Source: an uncultured bacterium (lineage in GTDB: Bacteria > Patescibacteriota > Minisyncoccia > Phycocordibacterales > UBA6065). Taken from it: 36,489 bases of DNA. Each line of letters begins with the position of its first letter. The first letter of the stretch is position 1. Of this stretch, positions 34,356 to 36,489 are shown one piece after another. Both the position numbers and the translations under genes were made by a program. The DNA is taken from contig CAIMLU010000029.1 in assembly GCA_903842365.1 (NCBI GenBank), positions 1 through 36,489 of the forward strand, written 5' to 3'. A model generated the notes under the pieces. That model was not told the origin of the DNA and searched no databases. It saw nothing but the letters and a program-made list of their open reading frames with translations.

Positions 34356-36489
34356 ATGAAAATACTTGAATTAAAAATAGATGGAATGCACTGTGCTTCA
34401 TGTGAAAAAATCATCACAAGTGAGCTCTCGGAAATTTCTGGGGTCAGTGAAATACGAATCAATACAGAAACAGGGACGGGAAGTGTACACATTAACGAGG
34501 TCCTCGTCAGTGTTGATCAGGTTATTGCGACCATTAAACAAGCCGGTTATAAGGCGACTGTCTTAAACGAGACTTCTCTGTCGCAAGTTGCGATAGGTCA
34601 GGATGAAATTGTTATTAACAAACGTGAGTCTGAAGCTCATGAGCCATTCAAAATTAAACTCGAAACAAAAGCCGAGGCTAATGGAAAGGTAAAAGAGGGT
34701 AGTGATGGTAAACCTTTTTTCGAGGGTGCTATTACTAATCATAAAGTTGCAGAGATATCATTTCCTCAAAAAAACAGTGAGCTTAATAGTCTTGTTGATA
34801 GACTCGTCAGTGCGGGTAATATCTCGAAGCTGTTTGAACTTGTTCAAGGTGGAGGAGAACGAAATGATACAAATGTGTCTGCTGCCAACAAAGTAGTTCA
34901 GGCAAAAAACCTCCCCTCAAAGTCCGCTTTGGGTGGCAGGGTTAATCTCTCGCTCTCAGGAATGCACTGTTCATCGTGTGCCTTGCTCATTGAGCGTGCG
35001 GTAAAAAAAGTTCCCGGCGTAAAGCAGGTGAACGTTAACTTTGCGGCGGAAAAAACTCTCATTTCTTTCGATGAAAACACTACTGGTGTCGGTGACCTTG
35101 TAAAGGCAATTAAAAATGCAGGATACGGGGCGGAACTCGTTGATGCAAAAGATACGGAGTATGACGCTCGAAAGAGAGATGCTGAAATAAAGGGCTACAC
35201 ATGGAGGTTCTGGTTGAGCTTTGCTCTGAGCCTTCCAATGCTCTATTTCATGCTCCTTGATTTCTTCAATGTGCTCCCAGGTGCAATACGTTTTGCTCCT
35301 TATATTGGAATCATTTCGTTTATCCTCACTATTCCAGTCCAATTCATTGTTGGCGCTGGATTCTATAGGGGGTTCATTTCTGCGCTTCGTATGAAGACGT
35401 TCAACATGGATTCTCTTATTGCAATAGGAACATCAACTGCCTTCTTCTATAGCGCAGTTAACTTCATTCTCTATGTTGCAAAGACCGGATCGCTCATAGG
35501 AATAAGTGGAAAAATTCCAGAGCTCTATTTTGAAACTGCTGCATTCCTCATCACATTCGTTGTGCTGGGCAAGTGGCTCGAGATTCGAACAAAGGGCAAG
35601 ACATCAGAGGCAATTAAAAAACTTATGGGTCTTCAGGCAAAAACTGCCCGTATTATACGAAGTGGTGTGACGCTTGATATTCCTATCGATGAAGTTGCCC
35701 ATGGAGATATTGTTATTGTGCGTCCCGGGGAAAAAATTCCTGTTGATGGAAAAATTGTTCGAGGCTCATCTGCTGTTGATGAATCAATGCTCACTGGCGA
35801 ATCGCTCCCTGTGGAGAAAAAAGTAGGTGATATGGTCATTGGTGGAACAGTAAATAAGGTCGGTAGTTTTGAATTCGAGGCGACTCGGGTTGGTAGTGAA
35901 ACATCACTCGCTCAAATTATTCGCCTCATTGAAGAGGCTCAAGGGTCAAAGGCCCCTATTCAAGGATTTGCAGACAAGATTTCTGCTTGGTTCGTTCCCG
36001 CTGTTATTGGTATAGCAATTCTTACATTCCTCATCTGGTACTTTGTACTCGGCGCAACCTTGGGATTTGCTTTGATGGCATTCACGGCGGTTATTGTGAT
36101 TGCTTGTCCTTGTGCACTTGGTTTGGCAACTCCAACATCACTCATGGTTGGTACTGGTAAAGGTGCCGAGCACGGTATTCTCATTAAAGGTGGTGAACCC
36201 CTTGAAGCAGCGTGTTCTATAAACACTGTGGTGTTCGATAAAACAGGTACTCTTACAAAGGGTAAGCCTGAGGTAACTGATGTACTCTCTTTTGGATCAC
36301 TTGATGAAGAAGAGATTGTAAGTATTGCAGCAAATCTTGAAAAGCTTTCCGAGCATCCTTTGGCTGAAGCAATTTGTAATCATGCAACAGAAGAAGGTTT
36401 TGAAATCACGGAAGTTTCCAATTTCAAGGCGATTCCTGGGCATGGGGTTGAGGGCGACGTGCATGGTGCTAAATACTTTATTGGAAACA
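34356..36489 (+). CDS. copA: Copper-translocating P-type ATPase (3' truncated by window end)
   Basis: Absent from the track because it has no stop in the window. [18 protein letters not shown]..., second [88 protein letters not shown]. Confidence 0.95.
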   Translation, partial: MKILELKIDGMHCASCEKIITSELSEISGVSEIRINTETGTGSVHINEVLVSVDQVIATIKQAGYKATVLNETSLSQVAIGQDEIVINKRESEAHEPFKIKLETKAEANGKVKEGSDGKPFFEGAITNHKVAEISFPQKNSELNSLVDRLVSAGNISKLFELVQGGGERNDTNVSAANKVVQAKNLPSKSALGGRVNLSLSGMHCSSCALLIERAVKKVPGVKQVNVNFAAEKTLISFDENTTGVGDLVKAIKNAGYGAELVDAKDTEYDARKRDAEIKGYTWRFWLSFALSLPMLYFMLLDFFNVLPGAIRFAPYIGIISFILTIPVQFIVGAGFYRGFISALRMKTFNMDSLIAIGTSTAFFYSAVNFILYVAKTGSLIGISGKIPELYFETAAFLITFVVLGKWLEIRTKGKTSEAIKKLMGLQAKTARIIRSGVTLDIPIDEVAHGDIVIVRPGEKIPVDGKIVRGSSAVDESMLTGESLPVEKKVGDMVIGGTVNKVGSFEFEATRVGSETSLAQIIRLIEEAQGSKAPIQGFADKISAWFVPAVIGIAILTFLIWYFVLGATLGFALMAFTAVIVIACPCALGLATPTSLMVGTGKGAEHGILIKGGEPLEAACSINTVVFDKTGTLTKGKPEVTDVLSFGSLDEEEIVSIAANLEKLSEHPLAEAICNHATEEGFEITEVSNFKAIPGHGVEGDVHGAKYFIGN

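Noticed and set aside
34381-34566. 61-aa track ORF near the copper ATPase
   Set aside because: Out of frame; the true coding frame starts at 34356 and stays open to the window end.
1-36489. CRISPR arrays, tRNA, tmRNA, RNase P or rRNA genes
   Set aside because: No regularly spaced direct repeats, no complete cloverleaf or T-arm/acceptor combination, and no conserved rRNA/rnpB/ssrA signatures were seen by eye. A covariance-model scan is still needed.

Overview
The window looks like a chromosomal segment from a streamlined, AT-leaning bacterium. CPR/Patescibacteria is my inference and was not tested. It divides into three parts. (1) 1-3 kb: a partial transposase at the left edge, a peptidase S51-like gene and an archaeal-type S-adenosylmethionine synthetase. 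(2) ~3.1-16.6 kb: an accessory island with a large serine recombinase and phage-type genes (DUF5681-like, terminase-small/HTH-like, ParB-domain DNA methyltransferase). It also carries a concentration of defence-like genes: a Shedu/DUF4263-type nuclease behind a HEPN-like gene, another HEPN-like gene, and a HEPN + TIR/SEFIR gene pair followed by Nudix and P-loop kinase genes. At least four intergenic stretches in the island are highly structured (nested inverted repeats, GNRA/UUCG hairpins, promoter-to-terminator units without ORFs). (3) 16.8-36.5 kb: a 2912-aa NdvB-like cyclic beta-glucan synthase, an IS200/IS605 tnpA remnant beside unusual palindromes, then a redox/metal stress region (ArsR, thioredoxin, ECF sigma + membrane partner, Hsp20) and a CsoR-controlled copper module running into a copper P-type ATPase cut by the window edge. 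The best candidate for an undescribed system is the HEPN-TIR pair at 13.4-15.2 kb with its leader RNA. The HEPN-Shedu operon at 4.0-6.4 kb is second. All family calls come from reading motifs; no database search was run.
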